Assembly (NCBI RefSeq): GCF_023243075.1
Contig: NZ_JALKFZ020000187.1
Location: 16,259-80,258 of the forward strand
From: Frankia sp. AiPa1
GTDB taxonomy: Bacteria > Actinomycetota > Actinomycetes > Frankiales > Frankiaceae
Reading direction: 5' to 3'
Length of the DNA stretch: 64,000 bases
Shown one piece after another: positions 52,155-60,701 of this stretch. Made by a program: the position numbers and the translations under genes. Each line of letters opens with the position of its first letter. Position 1 is the first letter of the stretch. The notes under the pieces are model-generated. The model saw only the letters and a list, made by a program, of their open reading frames with translations. It was not told the DNA's origin and did not search any database.

Positions 52155-53705
52155 TCAACCTCGGCCGGGACGGTCGGCGGTGACCTCTTCGCGGGCGTGC
52201 AGGGCAGCAAGGTCGGCGGCGGCGCGGCCGGACGCCCATCCTTGCGCATTACTCGCCCGCACGGCGTGGGAGACGAGCGTCGGGAACATCGTCTCGGTGG
52301 CCGCGCGGACGGAGTCGGTCCGGGCGGCGAGCACCGGCAGCAGGCTCCGCCCACCCTGCTCGGCCACGGCGGCGGCCTGCGCCTGCGCGGACGCCTCGCC
52401 GAGCCGCTCACCGATCCGCGCGGCGAACGAGGCGAGAAACGACTGCCGGAACGAGCGGGTCCGGGAACGCCCGGCGCCGTCCTGGTGGGATCCGGCCCGC
52501 ATCATCGCCGTCGTCGCCTGCACCAGCAGCGACGTGTACAGCAGCTCGACGGCGTCCAGGTCGGGTTCGAACCCGACCACGGTGACGTGGCCGAGGTTCT
52601 TCGACCACACCGCGCGGCACCGGTTCGCCCCGGCCACCACATCGAGCAGGCTGGCCTTGCTCACCTCGTAGGGGCTGTCGATGCCGACCCGGCGCCCGGA
52701 CGGCTGCGCCCGGGTGCCCCGCCCGGCGGCGAGCAGAGCCTCGTCGATGCTGTGCCGGGCCATGAGCTGCTGCGCCTTGGCGGTCAACGCCTCGGCTTCC
52801 TCGACGAACTCGGTGGACTCCGCCTTCGCCAGCAGCCCGCGAACCCGATCCAGCATGCGCGCCTCGGTGCGCCGACCTCCGGAGTCGCCCGCACCGGCGG
52901 TGGAGCCGTCACCACCGGCGTCACCGCCGGCGTCACCACCGGCGTTGCCGTGACCGCCGCTGGGACCGAAGCCGCCGGCGGTACCCGCGCCCTCGGCGCG
53001 GCGGGCGGTGCCCGGCGGGGGGCACAGAACCTCGACCTTCGGCAGCGTCGCCAGCATGGCGAGCACGGTGAGCGCGTCCTCGAGGAGCACCAGCCGGCTG
53101 GTGCCGTCCCGCTGGCCGACCGCGTCCAGCCACTGTTCGTCCGGATTCCACCACACGGTCGCCTCAATGCTGCGCAGCTGGGCCAGCCAGCGCTCGTCCA
53201 CGGTGGCGGTGGCATACCGACGCATCTGGGCGGCGATGGCGGCGACCAGCAGCCGTGCCTCCCGCTGACCCGCCCGCCGAACGGCAAGCCGATGCAGGTC
53301 CGCCGGCTGCCAGCCATGCTGCCACAGATGGGTGAGGGCACTGTCGAACCTGTCGGCCAGCGCGCGGCTGACCGCTCGCCGTCCCGCCGCCCCGCCCGGC
53401 ACGCCGATCAGGGCCGCGACGCCGGCGTCCAGCGCCTGGCTGTTCCCGTCGAGGGCGGCGCGCAGCCCCACCGTGACCAGATGCCCGGCCAGCTCGGGCA
53501 GCGACTCCCGCAGCCCGCGCTCACGATCGAACAGCCCGGTCGACCAAGGTGACCCGGCTGACCCGGCCGGCCCGAACGGTTCCTGGGCCGACGTCGGGTC
53601 GGGCTGAGCGCCGGGACGGGCCGCGTCCCGGGCGGCCTGCGCCCGGGTGCGCCGTTCCCGGGACTGCTCCTTGGCTCGGCGCCGCTCCCGGCTGCGACTA
53701 CCCAC
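52155..53705 (-). CDS. DUF2786-domain protein
   Basis: 516 residues. The region MLDRVRGLLAKAESTEFVEE, then EALTAKAQQLMARHSID (about residues 285-320) is the DUF2786 signature. A Gly-rich linker precedes it (AGGDAGGDAGGDG). The C-terminal half (GANRCRAVWSKNLGHVTVVG, LDAVELLYTSLLVQATTAM) completes the pattern seen in actinobacterial and phage members. The N-terminal 40 residues are basic (SRSRERRRAKEQSRERRTRA), so nucleic-acid binding is plausible. Function unknown. GTG 53705 is chosen because AGGAGG lies five bases upstream. Confidence 0.82.
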   Translation of the reverse strand: MGSRSRERRRAKEQSRERRTRAQAARDAARPGAQPDPTSAQEPFGPAGSAGSPWSTGLFDRERGLRESLPELAGHLVTVGLRAALDGNSQALDAGVAALIGVPGGAAGRRAVSRALADRFDSALTHLWQHGWQPADLHRLAVRRAGQREARLLVAAIAAQMRRYATATVDERWLAQLRSIEATVWWNPDEQWLDAVGQRDGTSRLVLLEDALTVLAMLATLPKVEVLCPPPGTARRAEGAGTAGGFGPSGGHGNAGGDAGGDAGGDGSTAGAGDSGGRRTEARMLDRVRGLLAKAESTEFVEEAEALTAKAQQLMARHSIDEALLAAGRGTRAQPSGRRVGIDSPYEVSKASLLDVVAGANRCRAVWSKNLGHVTVVGFEPDLDAVELLYTSLLVQATTAMMRAGSHQDGAGRSRTRSFRQSFLASFAARIGERLGEASAQAQAAAVAEQGGRSLLPVLAARTDSVRAATETMFPTLVSHAVRASNAQGWASGRAAADLAALHAREEVTADRPGRG

Positions 53706-53819
53706 GTGCACCTCCTGCGAGCGGGGACTTCTGCGGGTCCACTATCCCGCGACGACCACGCTCTCTCGCCCCCGTGCACCCGCCGGTCCGACCGGTGCAT
53801 CCGTCGGGGAGCCGCCGCG

Positions 53820-53859
53820 GCTGCCCGGCTGCCCGGCTGCCCGGCTGCCCGGCTGCCCC
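53820..53859. repeat. 8-bp simple repeat
   Basis: GCTGCCCG is repeated five times (the last unit ends CCC) in the spacer between the DUF2786 gene and the 53.9 kb gene. Eight is not a multiple of three, so this is non-coding. Confidence 0.85.
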
Positions 53860-53901
53860 ATGCTCACCCGCCGCCGCCCCGGCTGAGCAGCCGACGGGCG
53901 G

Positions 53902-55092
53902 TTACCGCACGACAAAGCTCCGCACCGGATTCATGGTCAGCACGGGACCTGACTGGAGATCGCCGCGCACCTCGACAATTCGTCGCTCGCCATAGGCGGC
54001 GTGCGCCAGATCGTGATGCTCGTCGTTCAACACGAGCCGAATCTGACGACTTCTTCTCGATCTTCCCTGGCCCACGGTGGCGACCATGGTCACGGTGTCG
54101 CCGGTGCGGTTGTCTCGCTGTAGGCGGATGATCGGCCCAACCAGGGTCACGTCAGGCTCCGGGCTACGGGCCCGCAGTGACGAGGCCGCCGTCGCGAAGA
54201 CCGGGAAGACATTCGATGGAAAGGCAATGGTGGCCGGCCTGCCCAGGGGCGGCGTGCGCGAATACGCCCAGCGGACGGTGAGGTCGACGCCGGTATTCCG
54301 CTCGAGGGCGCCTTCTCCGCCGCCGATGCCGGCCAGGGCCTCCAGGAAGTTCGCCGACACCCCCCGGGACACGAGATCGTCAAACGCCGCCACGTCGGCC
54401 TCTCCGTCGACGATCCTGGCAGCCAAGGAAACCGCCGCGCTGGCAGCGTCGATGGTCCGCGTGGTGACAGCCCGCGGGAAGGGGGACACCGGCAGCACGA
54501 ACAGCCCGTCCGATTCGACCTGGCCGCCTGATTCGACCAGGCTGCCCGCGAGCGCGAGAACCTCGGCCACCGCCCAGTCCGGCGGCACCGTCGTCTCGAG
54601 CGCGACCACGAAGCTGCCCGGCTCGGTGGCCAACCGCACCTCACGGACGAACTCCGTGGCGCGGGCGGGTTTACGGGAGCCGAGCACAGCCCGTGGCGCG
54701 TCGATACTCGTCGCCGCGGCCAAGAGCAGATCCTTCGACGCGGCGATCAGCCCGAGGGCGTCGTCGATCGGGGCGGTTCCGGATCGGGTGCGCGGAAGCG
54801 TGCGGATCTTCAGGACGTCGGACCCGGCGGACCGCACATCGCGAAGGATCTCCGCGGGGCGCCGGTTCTGGACCGCCCCCAGGACCGCGAAGACCTCGCC
54901 GAGGCGCCGTGCCAGGTCACTGCGATCCGGGCTGAGCGGAAGTACGATCTCCCAGCGGCGTCCGCCGTCGTCGAGCGCCCACAGGATCTCGTCACCGGCG
55001 ACCCCGACCGGATTCCAGCCGCGTCCGTGGAGGTACATGGCGATCCGCTCGGGAGACCGCCCGAGGTCGCGAAGCTCACCAGGATCAGGCAT
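53902..55092 (-). CDS. Protein of unknown family, coupled to the DUF4365 gene
   Basis: 396 residues, no family recognised. It begins MPDPGELRDLGRSPERIAMY, with WEIVLPLSPDRSDLARRLGE, a central VALETTVPPDWAVAEVLALA, and a C-terminal beta-rich part (VTLVGPIIRLQRDNRTGDTV, VLNDEHHDL, ending NPVRSFVVR). There are no membrane segments or cysteine motifs. ATG 55092 overlaps the end of the upstream DUF4365 gene by eight bases, so the two are translationally coupled. A decayed relative of its C-terminal part lies at 63489-63995. It may be a specificity or effector subunit of a defence-type system; that is inference from position only. Confidence 0.8.
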   Translation of the reverse strand: MPDPGELRDLGRSPERIAMYLHGRGWNPVGVAGDEILWALDDGGRRWEIVLPLSPDRSDLARRLGEVFAVLGAVQNRRPAEILRDVRSAGSDVLKIRTLPRTRSGTAPIDDALGLIAASKDLLLAAATSIDAPRAVLGSRKPARATEFVREVRLATEPGSFVVALETTVPPDWAVAEVLALAGSLVESGGQVESDGLFVLPVSPFPRAVTTRTIDAASAAVSLAARIVDGEADVAAFDDLVSRGVSANFLEALAGIGGGEGALERNTGVDLTVRWAYSRTPPLGRPATIAFPSNVFPVFATAASSLRARSPEPDVTLVGPIIRLQRDNRTGDTVTMVATVGQGRSRRSRQIRLVLNDEHHDLAHAAYGERRIVEVRGDLQSGPVLTMNPVRSFVVR

Positions 55093-55621
55093 GGCGGCTC
55101 CACCCGATCGGCCGGAACCGTCTGGAGTAGTCGCGCTCCGCCCTGCGCATGAAATCATCGACAACGGCCGGAACCAGGCGATCGGTCAGCGCTGCCTTCA
55201 CCCGGACCCTGCTCCTGTTCTCCGTCCTTGGGAAACCCAGCAGATCGACGAAGAAAACCGCGTCCCGGAAGATACTGTAATGCTGTGAATGATCGTGCCA
55301 GTCATCCGGATTCTGGCCCGGCACGGTCACCAGGGCCAGGTATCTCCTGGTGGGCCCATCCGCCCGCAGGCAGTTGTAGTGGGCCACCTCGAGATCGTAG
55401 ACGAGCTTGCCGCCGGCGAGGGTCGGATTGCGGATTGTCTTGACCTGGAACTCGACGTTCGGTGGCCGCGGCGAGTCCCCGTCGTGCTGCGTGCGAGAGA
55501 CAACCAGGTCCACGCCGTCGCCAGTGTCATCCGGCTTGCTGCACGTGTACCCGGCCGACGTCACAATCAGCTGGACGAGGTGCTCGCCATACCGCCCCTG
55601 CCGTTGGTCAAGGTCAAGCAC
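55085..55621 (-). CDS. DUF4365-domain nuclease-like protein
   Basis: 178 residues from GTG 55621. The pattern QGRYGEHLVQLIVTSAGYTC, GDGVDLVVSRTQ, NVEFQVKTIRNP follows DUF4365, a PD-(D/E)XK-like fold. Candidate catalytic residues are Glu13, Asp38 and Gln59-x-Lys61. After that come LVYDLEVAHYNCLR and YLALVTVPGQNPDDW, the strand and helix that usually follow, then the SIFRDAVFFVDLLG end. The family is common in anti-phage contexts and may cut or bind DNA. GTG 55732 is an alternative start. The frame is open to 55966, but upstream residues are low-complexity. It is divergent from the DUF262 gene and coupled to the downstream gene. Confidence 0.78.
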   Translation of the reverse strand: MLDLDQRQGRYGEHLVQLIVTSAGYTCSKPDDTGDGVDLVVSRTQHDGDSPRPPNVEFQVKTIRNPTLAGGKLVYDLEVAHYNCLRADGPTRRYLALVTVPGQNPDDWHDHSQHYSIFRDAVFFVDLLGFPRTENRSRVRVKAALTDRLVPAVVDDFMRRAERDYSRRFRPIGWSRHA

Positions 55622-55991
55622 TGGCTCCCCGGCACCTCCTTCGGTCCGCCGGCTTCCGGGTTCGGGCCGACCCTCCCGACCGGGCCGGCCACGCGCGACC
55701 GCAGGGGCCGCAGAGGCCGGACAATCACCCACATCCTGCCACCCGTCCGGACCTACCGGGCACTCTTTGCAACCATCGCTGGCCTCGCGGTGCGCAGGAC
55801 ATCGACGGTCGACACCGTCCCGTGCTCGCGTCGGCCTACGAGTGGCGGCGCCGCTGGCGGGTGTGGGTGAGCCGACGGCGATCGCCTGCCGACCGGTCGC
55901 CACGCTGGACGGTGGGGTCGGTAGAGTGCGTGAATCGTCGCAGAGTGTGGCACACGTGGCGATCAAGGATCAATTGTGATGGGGGCTCGAG
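55622..55991. other. Divergent spacer of the defence-like island
   Basis: No supported gene. It should hold the promoters of the DUF4365 pair (minus) and the DUF262 pair (plus). If DUF4365 begins at GTG 55732 the spacer shrinks to 260 bp. I see no clear operator. Confidence 0.4.
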
Positions 55992-57818
55992 GTGGCGCTG
56001 GACGGACTCAGGCTTGGTGACCTGCTCAGGTCCGTGCAGGCAGGGAAAATTCAGCTTCCCGACTTTCAGCGGCCGTGGAAGTGGGATGACGATCGGATAC
56101 GTTCGCTCCTCGCCACCGTGACGCTCGACTACCCTCTCGGGGTCATCATGACCCTGGAGACCGGCGGTGAGGCGCGGTTCAAGGCTCGCCCGCTGGCGGG
56201 GACAGCGCCTGCCGCGGACCTCGCCCCGGAACAGCTTCTCCTCGATGGGCAGCAGCGGCTGACCTCCCTCTACCAGGCGCTGCTGTCACCGGATCCCGTC
56301 CAGACCGAGGACGCCCGTCACAACAAGTTCTCGCGGTGGTACTACATCGACATCGCCAAGGCGGTCGACGAGTCCACCGACCGTGAGGACGCCATCCTCT
56401 CCGTTCCTGAGGACCGCCTGCTCCGCACCGACTTCGCCCGCCGCGTCGCGGTGGATCTGACGAGTCGGCAGAAGGAGTGCGAGGCGGGCCTGTTTCCGCT
56501 CAACCTGACCCTGGACAGGAGGGAGGTCGGCGCCTGGCAGCGAATCTACGTCCAGTCGGACGGTAGCCGCTGGGACATCTGGCCGCTGTTCCAGAGCCAG
56601 GTCCTCGAACGCACCGCCAACTTCATCGTGCCGCAGATCCGCCTTCCCAAGGAGACCCACAAGGAGGCCGTCTGCGCGGTGTTCGAGAAGGTGAACACCG
56701 GCGGCGTCGTGCTGACCGTCTTCGAACTCCTGACCGCCACCTACGCCGGAGACCAGGAGTACTCTGCAGCGCACGGCGCGGACTTCAGTCTGGCGGACGA
56801 CTGGGCCAGGACGCTGGCAGCGCTCAGTGCCCGGTATCCGGTTCTCGAAGGGCTGGAGAACACCGACTTCCTCCAGGCTCTTTCTCTGGTCGTCACCTAT
56901 CACCGTCGCCATCGGTACACGGCGGACCGCCCTGGTACATCGACGGCGCCAGCGATCGGATGCAAGCGGAAGGATCTACTTGACCTTCCGTTGCAGGACT
57001 ACCTGACCAGCGCACCGGCGGTCGCCGAGGCGCTCGAGTGGGCGGGAGCCTTCCTGAACGACCAGTGCGTCTTTCGCCGGGAGGACCTGCCGTACCGCAC
57101 GCAACTCGTCCCACTGGCCGCGATCCGGGTCATCCTGGGTGCCCGCGCCGACGGGGCGGACGCCAGAGCCAAGATCGCCAGATGGTACTGGTGCGGTGTG
57201 CTCGGCGAGCTCTACAGCGGAACGATCGAGAGCCGCTTCCCACGCGATCTCGAACAGGTCGTGAGGTGGATCGATGACGGGGACGAGCCGGACACGGTCA
57301 CCGAGGCGAACTTTCAGGAACAGCGGCTGCGCACACTCGCGACCCGTAACAGCGCCGCTTACAAGGGCATCTTCGCCCTGCTCCTCAAGCAGGGTTGCTA
57401 CGACTGGTACCGAACTGGCGAGCCGATCAATGCCGATATTCTCCTCGGCGAGTCCGTCGAATTTCACCTCGTCTTTCCCAAGGGGTGGTTCGAGCGGTTC
57501 CACCGCAGGGACTCGCGCATGAGCAGCGTGGTCAACAAGACACCGCTGTCATTCCGGGCGAACAGGACGATCGGCACCCGCTCACCGGCCACGTACCTGG
57601 AGATGTTCGCCCGTGAGTCCGGCGCCCTGACGGACTGGGTCGACGACCTGGTCAGCACCCACCGCATCGATCCGAAAACGCTGCGGGCCGCCGACTTCGA
57701 CGCCTTCTACCGGGACCGGACCAACCAGCTGCTGACACTGGTGGAGCGTGCCATGGGTAAGCGGGCCGCTCGGGAGATCCTTTCTGCCGATGCTCGGCAG
57801 TCCGACGACCCGGCCTGA
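55992..57818 (+). CDS. DUF262 (GmrSD/ParB-like) protein with altered C-terminal HNH-like domain
   Basis: 608 residues. The N-terminal DUF262 domain has QLPDFQRPWKW (21-31) and LLDGQQRLTSLYQALL, with DGQQR at 85-89, the ParB/sulfiredoxin-like NTPase motif. FEKVNTGGVVLTVFELLTAT follows. The C-terminal part resembles DUF1524 HNH nucleases (FPKGWF, VVNKTPLSFRANRTIG, SPATYLEMF). However, the expected His-His-Ile-Phe-Pro is Phe-His-Leu-Val-Phe-Pro at about residue 490, so the general-base His seems lost. Family members such as GmrSD restrict modified DNA; others act in multi-gene defence. It is followed 23 bp downstream by the CBS-HEPN gene, likely in one operon. GTG 55992 lies after GATGGGGGCTCGAG. 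Confidence 0.88.
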   Translation: MALDGLRLGDLLRSVQAGKIQLPDFQRPWKWDDDRIRSLLATVTLDYPLGVIMTLETGGEARFKARPLAGTAPAADLAPEQLLLDGQQRLTSLYQALLSPDPVQTEDARHNKFSRWYYIDIAKAVDESTDREDAILSVPEDRLLRTDFARRVAVDLTSRQKECEAGLFPLNLTLDRREVGAWQRIYVQSDGSRWDIWPLFQSQVLERTANFIVPQIRLPKETHKEAVCAVFEKVNTGGVVLTVFELLTATYAGDQEYSAAHGADFSLADDWARTLAALSARYPVLEGLENTDFLQALSLVVTYHRRHRYTADRPGTSTAPAIGCKRKDLLDLPLQDYLTSAPAVAEALEWAGAFLNDQCVFRREDLPYRTQLVPLAAIRVILGARADGADARAKIARWYWCGVLGELYSGTIESRFPRDLEQVVRWIDDGDEPDTVTEANFQEQRLRTLATRNSAAYKGIFALLLKQGCYDWYRTGEPINADILLGESVEFHLVFPKGWFERFHRRDSRMSSVVNKTPLSFRANRTIGTRSPATYLEMFARESGALTDWVDDLVSTHRIDPKTLRAADFDAFYRDRTNQLLTLVERAMGKRAAREILSADARQSDDPA

Positions 57819-57841
57819 ACCGGACGGGACGAATACCTACG

Positions 57842-58948
57842 ATGATCGACCAATCGGCGCTACGGGCGTTGCGGGACACCGAGTTGACGATCCGCGCCCT
57901 CCTGGATCTGTGGGGCTACCGGGTCCGTGACGCCGGCTCGGTGGCGCGGATTCGGTTCGACCTTGAACGGGTCGGCCTCCTGACGGACCCGCCGTTCGAC
58001 GTCGGCCCGATGGACACCACGGTGCGAGTCGTTCCCTTCGCCTCGCCAGGGGCGGAATCCGCGGACCCGGGCGCCTCCGGCGGAGCCCGCGGAGCCCGCA
58101 GAGCCCGCGGAGCCGGGCGGGAGGAAGAGGCAGGCGGCCGACAGGAGGGGAAAGGGCAGGCGGGGCAGGAATCCACCGCGGAATCCGATGGCGAGATGCC
58201 GCAGGACGACGCCGCGGAGGAACTTCCAGCGGCGGCCATGCGTGTCGATGACCTGTCGTCCGCACGGGGCCCCGTCGTGTGCGTCCGCCCTGGCGACTCG
58301 GTCACCTATGCCACGACCCAGATGATGAAGCTCGACTACTCCCAGATACCGGTGCTCGAGGGTGATTCTTCCCTGTATGGCGTGGTGACCTGGCAGTCGG
58401 TCGCCCGCATGTACGCGAACCAGACCGAGAAGACGCTGGCAAACGCCATGGACCCACCGGCCGCGGTCACTGTCGTCCACACCGGGGACAACCTGCTGAC
58501 CACCTTGCCAATCATCGCCGCGTGCGACTACGTCCTCGTCCGGAACCAGCACGGCCACATCTGCGGAATTGTGACCACCGCCGATATCGCTGTGCAGTTC
58601 GGAAATGTCGCCAGGCCGTTCTTCGTGATCGGTGAGATCGAGCGTCGACTCCGCAGCTTCCTCACTCCGGTCTTCGACCGCGATCCGGCCGTCAGGAAGG
58701 CCACGAGAAAGAAGACCGACCGGGTCAGCGGGATGATGTTCGGCGACTACGTGGAGCTCCTGAAAGATCCGGCGAACTGGCAGCGGCTCGGCTGGCCCTT
58801 CGTCGACCGAGATCTGTTCATCGAGCTGCTTGACGGAGTCCGAATGGTGCGTAACGCGGTCGCGCATTTCAGGCCGATGACCCTGACCGCCACCGAGAAC
58901 CAGCAGGTGGACCAGCTCCTGCTCATGCTGAAGAGCATCGGCCCGTGA
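57842..58948 (+). CDS. CBS-domain protein with C-terminal HEPN-like (Rx4H) domain
   Basis: 368 residues. The N-terminal 60 residues are a small unknown domain. A charged, disordered linker (70-125) follows, then two CBS motifs (about 128-250: MRVDDLSSARGPVVCVRPGD, LDYSQIPVLEGDSSLYGVVT and YVLVRNQHGHICGIVTTADI), which usually bind adenine nucleotides. The C-terminal helical domain starts FFVIGEIERRLRSFL and ends with GVRMVRNAVAHFRPMT. RNAVAH (337-342) is the Rx4H active-site motif of HEPN ribonucleases, and the domain resembles Swt1-type HEPN. A nucleotide-sensing RNase partner of the DUF262 protein is a plausible reading, not shown. ATG 57842 is 23 bp after the previous stop. Confidence 0.82.
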   Translation: MIDQSALRALRDTELTIRALLDLWGYRVRDAGSVARIRFDLERVGLLTDPPFDVGPMDTTVRVVPFASPGAESADPGASGGARGARRARGAGREEEAGGRQEGKGQAGQESTAESDGEMPQDDAAEELPAAAMRVDDLSSARGPVVCVRPGDSVTYATTQMMKLDYSQIPVLEGDSSLYGVVTWQSVARMYANQTEKTLANAMDPPAAVTVVHTGDNLLTTLPIIAACDYVLVRNQHGHICGIVTTADIAVQFGNVARPFFVIGEIERRLRSFLTPVFDRDPAVRKATRKKTDRVSGMMFGDYVELLKDPANWQRLGWPFVDRDLFIELLDGVRMVRNAVAHFRPMTLTATENQQVDQLLLMLKSIGP

Positions 58949-59083
58949 GCCAGACGTCCTCGGCCCGAGGACCCATGTCCTCGGTTCCCGGCCCGCCTGC
59001 TGCGCCTGACGCCTCCAGAAGCTCGCGGCACACCACGGCTTCGGCGAGCCGTCGATGGTCAGGGTCGCCCTTTCGGAGAAATA

Positions 59084-60079
59084 TCATGCCGCATCAATTC
59101 TCATGCGAAATGTGTGTGCACGGTGCCAGGAAAAATAGGGTTCGCGAGTCGGCGACCACCAGTTGCAGGTCCTGTTGACGTAGTGTGTTTCCGCGTAGTC
59201 ATCCAGCGGGGGAATTTCACGAACATCAGCGGGTACAAGAAGGTGCCCGTCGGCTCCCACTCCGACGAAGCCATGTTCGTATAGGCTGTCACATCCGAGA
59301 AGGCACGCAAGCATTCCTACGTTAGCGAGATCCCGTTTTTCATCCTCCATGCAGGCCGCCCTCTTCTTGATGTGGGCGGCTACCAGCAGCTTGGCTGGAA
59401 ATTCGCGACCGCAAAGTGCACAGCGATTCCCTCCCCGGGCCAGGAGGAGACGCTTGAGTTGTCCTTGCTCGACACGCTGGGCCCGCATCGAATTTCGGTC
59501 GAGTGGACCATCAAAGGAGGGCTCCGACACACTGATAAATCTTTCTTCGATCTCGTAGTCATCGGCCGTCGACACGTCCAGACCCCAGAGTTCGGCCAGA
59601 TAGTCGGCGTGCCGATCAGTAATGATATGTGCCTGCTGGAGCACCGCACTTGACTTCCAGCCAATCACTGATGATATTTCGGTAAACGAAATCCGAACTC
59701 GCCGAAGATCGCCAATCGCATACATGTGCTCCCAGGTTAGGTCGTTTTTATCTTCACCCCAAAGCCGACGCGCCAGCCCCGCATTTCGAAACCGATATGC
59801 GATCGTTCCACCTGATATCAGAGCTCGGTCGCTATAGAAGAAGACGGCGTCGCCAACATGGAACGAGCCGATCTTCTTTCGATTACTTCCGTTCTTCCCG
59901 GGAGTCAGTCCCCACATAGGCGCTGCTTCGCCGGGAAAAATCTCCTTCAAGTCCTCGCGATCTTCAGCGGACAGAAGATCTTCATGTTCAGCGAAGTTCA
60001 CGGGGTTCAGAATCGTGCGTTCGTAGCGGCCCCTGACCGCCTTTGTACCCTGAGCTGCCGGTTGCAGCAGAATCCGCAT
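59084..60079 (-). CDS. HNH endonuclease with N-terminal PUA/EVE-like domain (McrA-like)
   Basis: 331 residues. Residues about 55-150 (KIGSFHVGDAVFFYSDRALI, GTIAYRFRNAG, LRRVRISFTEISSVIGW) look like a beta-barrel reader of the PUA/EVE or sulfur-binding kind. Residues 215-285 are an HNH domain: CALCGREF (C220, C223), LLVAAHIKKRAAC (H236, C243), LLGCDSLYEHGFVGV (C263). The order resembles restriction enzymes that cut modified DNA (ScoMcrA-like). ATG 60079 has GGAG upstream. Its sequence is markedly less G+C-rich than the neighbours, which suggests recent transfer. It is convergent with the CBS-HEPN gene. Confidence 0.82.
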   Translation of the reverse strand: MRILLQPAAQGTKAVRGRYERTILNPVNFAEHEDLLSAEDREDLKEIFPGEAAPMWGLTPGKNGSNRKKIGSFHVGDAVFFYSDRALISGGTIAYRFRNAGLARRLWGEDKNDLTWEHMYAIGDLRRVRISFTEISSVIGWKSSAVLQQAHIITDRHADYLAELWGLDVSTADDYEIEERFISVSEPSFDGPLDRNSMRAQRVEQGQLKRLLLARGGNRCALCGREFPAKLLVAAHIKKRAACMEDEKRDLANVGMLACLLGCDSLYEHGFVGVGADGHLLVPADVREIPPLDDYAETHYVNRTCNWWSPTREPYFSWHRAHTFRMRIDAA

Positions 60080-60495
60080 GCACGACTCCGAGATGGTGGC
60101 AGATGGACCACCCAATCATTGCAAATATGTAACGAAAAATACCAATAAAATGACAAATCGTCATAAGGAGTACGAATCGCACGGGAGGCACGTGAAACCC
60201 TGCGTCTGTCTCTAAGCAAGCAGGCGGTCTGTTCGACGCGATCGGCACCCGCCAGGGATCCGTGGCGAAGCTCCGCGGCAGCCGCCGGGGAGGAGTGATA
60301 TGGCCAGATTCTACCGGTGCGGGCCAGCGGTCCCAAGACGATTCCAGGGCGCCGTGCCCCTTCGCGGCCAGTCCGCACCGCCGCACGGGACCCGGCTGCG
60401 TTCCTGACCAAGCGGTCGTGTGACCATGGTAGCCAAGTGACCGTTAGATAACCAGAAATTACCAAGTAGTACCCGAACGACGCGAAGGGGACGCA
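60080..60495. promoter_or_regulatory. A+T-richer promoter region of the HNH gene and small ORF
   Basis: 416 bp. Bases 60110-60170 are unusually A+T-rich and contain ATGACAAATCGTCAT (60150-60164), an inverted repeat with 5-bp arms, a possible operator for the HNH gene. At 60440-60480 four blocks starting ACC recur every 10-11 bp (GATAACC, AATTACC, TAGTACC), like a head-to-tail operator, 20-50 bp before the small ORF. Confidence 0.45.
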
Positions 60496-60687
60496 GTGTC
60501 ACATTCTGACATGTTCCACTCGAGTGGTGACGGTGAGCCCGAGGACGACGCTGCGCCATCCGTGTCCGCCGGGACAGCCAAGCCCGACGGGACAGCCGGG
60601 ACGGCCCGCGGCGAGGCGGCAGCCGTGTCCCGGCCGCTGGCCCTGGCGCAGGCCGCGAAACCACTCCTCGACTCCGAGACCGCATGA
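60496..60687 (+). CDS. Small unknown protein
   Basis: 63 residues from GTG 60496, with AAGGGGA at proper distance. The sequence MSHSDMFHSSGDGEPEDDAA continues as Ala/Gly/Thr-rich (SAGTAKPDGTAGTARGEAAA) and has no cysteines or membrane helix. No family recognised. It ends 15 bp before the stop of the convergent kinase gene. The ribosome site and upstream operator-like repeats argue that it is expressed; a chance frame cannot be excluded. Confidence 0.4.
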   Translation: MSHSDMFHSSGDGEPEDDAAPSVSAGTAKPDGTAGTARGEAAAVSRPLALAQAAKPLLDSETA

Positions 60688-60701
60688 TCGCATGACCGCT
60701 C

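Noticed and set aside
52155..53552. Plus-strand frame of 561 codons opposite the DUF2786 gene
   Set aside because: Shadow; the DUF2786 signature is on the minus strand.
58945..59178. Small plus-strand frame overlapping the CBS-HEPN stop
   Set aside because: The overlap mimics coupling, but the sequence is Ser/Arg low-complexity and runs into the HNH gene antisense.
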